From Branchiostoma belcheri (lineage: Eukaryota; Chordata; Leptocardii; Amphioxiformes; Branchiostomatidae), in the NCBI RefSeq assembly GCF_001625305.1, contig NW_017803824.1, positions 506,189 to 570,188 of the forward strand: 64,000 bases of DNA, given 5' to 3'. The notes below the pieces were generated by a model. That model was not told where the DNA came from. It made no database searches and worked only from the letters and a program-made list of their open reading frames with translations. A program made the position numbers and the translations under genes. Every line of letters starts with the position of its first letter. Position 1 is the stretch's first letter. This document shows, piece by piece, positions 62,716 through 64,000 of the stretch.

Positions 62716-63185
62716 CGCACACAACCGTTTACCATTCCAAAATTCTAGTAGACATAGCTTCTTCTACCATTTACAGTACATATACATGCATTACGAAATA
62801 CAGTACTGCACACTAAAACAATGTTGCACTCTATAGTATAATATTTTTGTCCACTCTATATAAATTCAAGCTTTAATTCGCACAACCGTTTACCATTCCA
62901 AAATGCTACTAGACATAGCTTCTTTTACCACTTGCAGCCATTACAAAATACAGTAAATGTACACTGAAACAGTGTAATACTATATAGTTCTTCCACTCTA
63001 TATTATATAAAAATCCAGCTTTAATTTACATCAATCAACCGTTTACCATTCCAAAATGATACTAGACATAGCTTCTTTTTCCATTTACAGTACAAGTACA
63101 TGCATTACGAAATACAGTACTGCACTCTATAGTATATTTTTGTCCCCTCTATATAAAATCAAGCTTTAATTTGCATCAATCAGTG
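62716..63185. repeat. Three-copy tandem repeat, ~160-bp period
   Basis: caaccgtttaccattccaaaat...ctagacatagcttctt...aatacagta...cactctata...aagctttaattygca repeats three times. AT-rich, non-coding. Confidence 0.85.
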
Positions 63186-63594
63186 TAATAAGAGTTATTC
63201 CAAAGGGACCGGCAGTGTTGGGCTAATTGATGATCTTTTTCTAATCCTGATCGATATGAGATAGTGCTAAAAGGTTGTCCGGGTGAAGTGCAGGGTTTAC
63301 AATCCAATAAGGAGGATAAGTATTCCCAAATTGACTTACGATCTATCCCAACCCACGGAGGAATAGCATGATTAACCTATTTTTATGGGCAGAGATATCG
63401 ACCGTCAGAGACAAAAATTCTCTTTGAAAGTGCGCCTAATGTACGTACCAAGATTGGCGAAATTAAACATTTATAAAGGCACATACACACAAATATATGT
63501 ATGATGATTCCACAACATGAAGCCTGGGCGACATAAATGTAGATTTATTGTTTTGTATCAATCCACAGAAAGACAGGAGTGTGTGTGCATATCA

Positions 63595-63725
63595 ATCAAT
63601 AGTTCGTGCTTATAAACCTGCATTTCTCCTCTGGTCTCTTAGATGTCGAAAGGTAGTGGATACTACCTGAAACGTCTGACCGTTTCCAAAATCATATCCA
63701 GTTGCTTGAGTAACTGAGTTTTGGT
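63595..63725. repeat. Dispersed repeat H
   Basis: The inverse orientation of 21160-21310: ataaacctgcatttctcctc, gtagtggatactacctgaaac, tccagttgcttgagtaactg. Confidence 0.6.
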
Positions 63726-64000
63726 GTGTTCGTGTGTGTTTGTCTTCATCGCCCGTTTTTGTCGTCATCAGGCCATCAGTATGTACCGCACCGCTCAGCC
63801 AAGACTCCATAGGTTACAAGTGTTTTCGCAGGGGGAGTTAGAATCAACAAACACTTGGCTCATGTTAGACACAGTTTCCCTAACAAGACAAACAATTTGG
63901 GGGTGCTAGGGTTAAACCTACTGTATAGAGCGGCTTTGGAATGCAGTCAGCGGTAACAGGCTCAGCTTAGTGGCTACGGAGGGACGGTTTGTACATGTAG
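63726..64000. other. Right edge, nothing recognised
   Basis: No exon or repeat could be supported in the last 275 bases. Confidence 0.3.

Overview
This window looks like genomic DNA of a cephalochordate (amphioxus, Branchiostoma-like). The proteins are clear chordate homologues of soluble guanylate cyclase (sGC) alpha, sGC beta1 and HAND. Genes are split by GT-AG introns, and the spaces between exons are packed with small dispersed, foldback and tRNA-derived repeats. The species call is an inference. There is one assembly gap (36175-36724).

Layout. (1) 552-4899, + strand: the last four coding exons of an sGC alpha gene (GUCY1A1/2-like), whose 5' exons lie off the left edge. (2) 4900-18480: gene-free spacer with foldback elements, SINEs, a (GAGT)n block, a 330-362-bp tandem repeat, a ~130-bp hairpin tandem repeat and a CGTA-periodic element. 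(3) 18480-31937, + strand: a complete sGC beta1 gene of 12 coding exons and 613 residues, followed by a long 3' UTR. Its first coding exon ends exactly at the initiator ATG. (4) 32.2-55.6 kb: gene-free, repeat-rich DNA with many short inverted-repeat elements flanked by 9-bp direct repeats, LINE tails, and the gap. (5) 55.7-60.74 kb, + strand: the HAND bHLH gene, with a TATA/Inr promoter, two coding exons and 238 residues. (6) 60.74-64.0 kb: HAND 3' flank with one more foldback element and a tandem repeat.

How the genes relate. The alpha and beta subunits form one obligate heterodimer that binds NO through beta-subunit heme and makes cGMP. They lie head to tail about 14 kb apart, as in vertebrates. 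The catalytic asymmetry is intact: alpha carries the two metal-binding Asp residues, and beta carries the guanine-recognition Glu and Cys. HAND is a transcription factor with no direct link to sGC. However, human HAND2 and the GUCY1A1-GUCY1B1 pair lie on the same chromosome arm (4q), so the linkage may be old.

Most unusual observations. (a) Partial copies of exon edges with their splice sites sit in neighbouring introns of both sGC genes. The strongest are upstream copies of beta exon 5 (which encodes the heme-ligand His105) and exon 7, with only synonymous differences. (b) About 27 foldback elements of several sequence families share TAG-type tips and, in most complete copies, 9-bp target duplications. 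(c) Two copies of a CGTA-periodic element differ by the same internal motif change in unit after unit.
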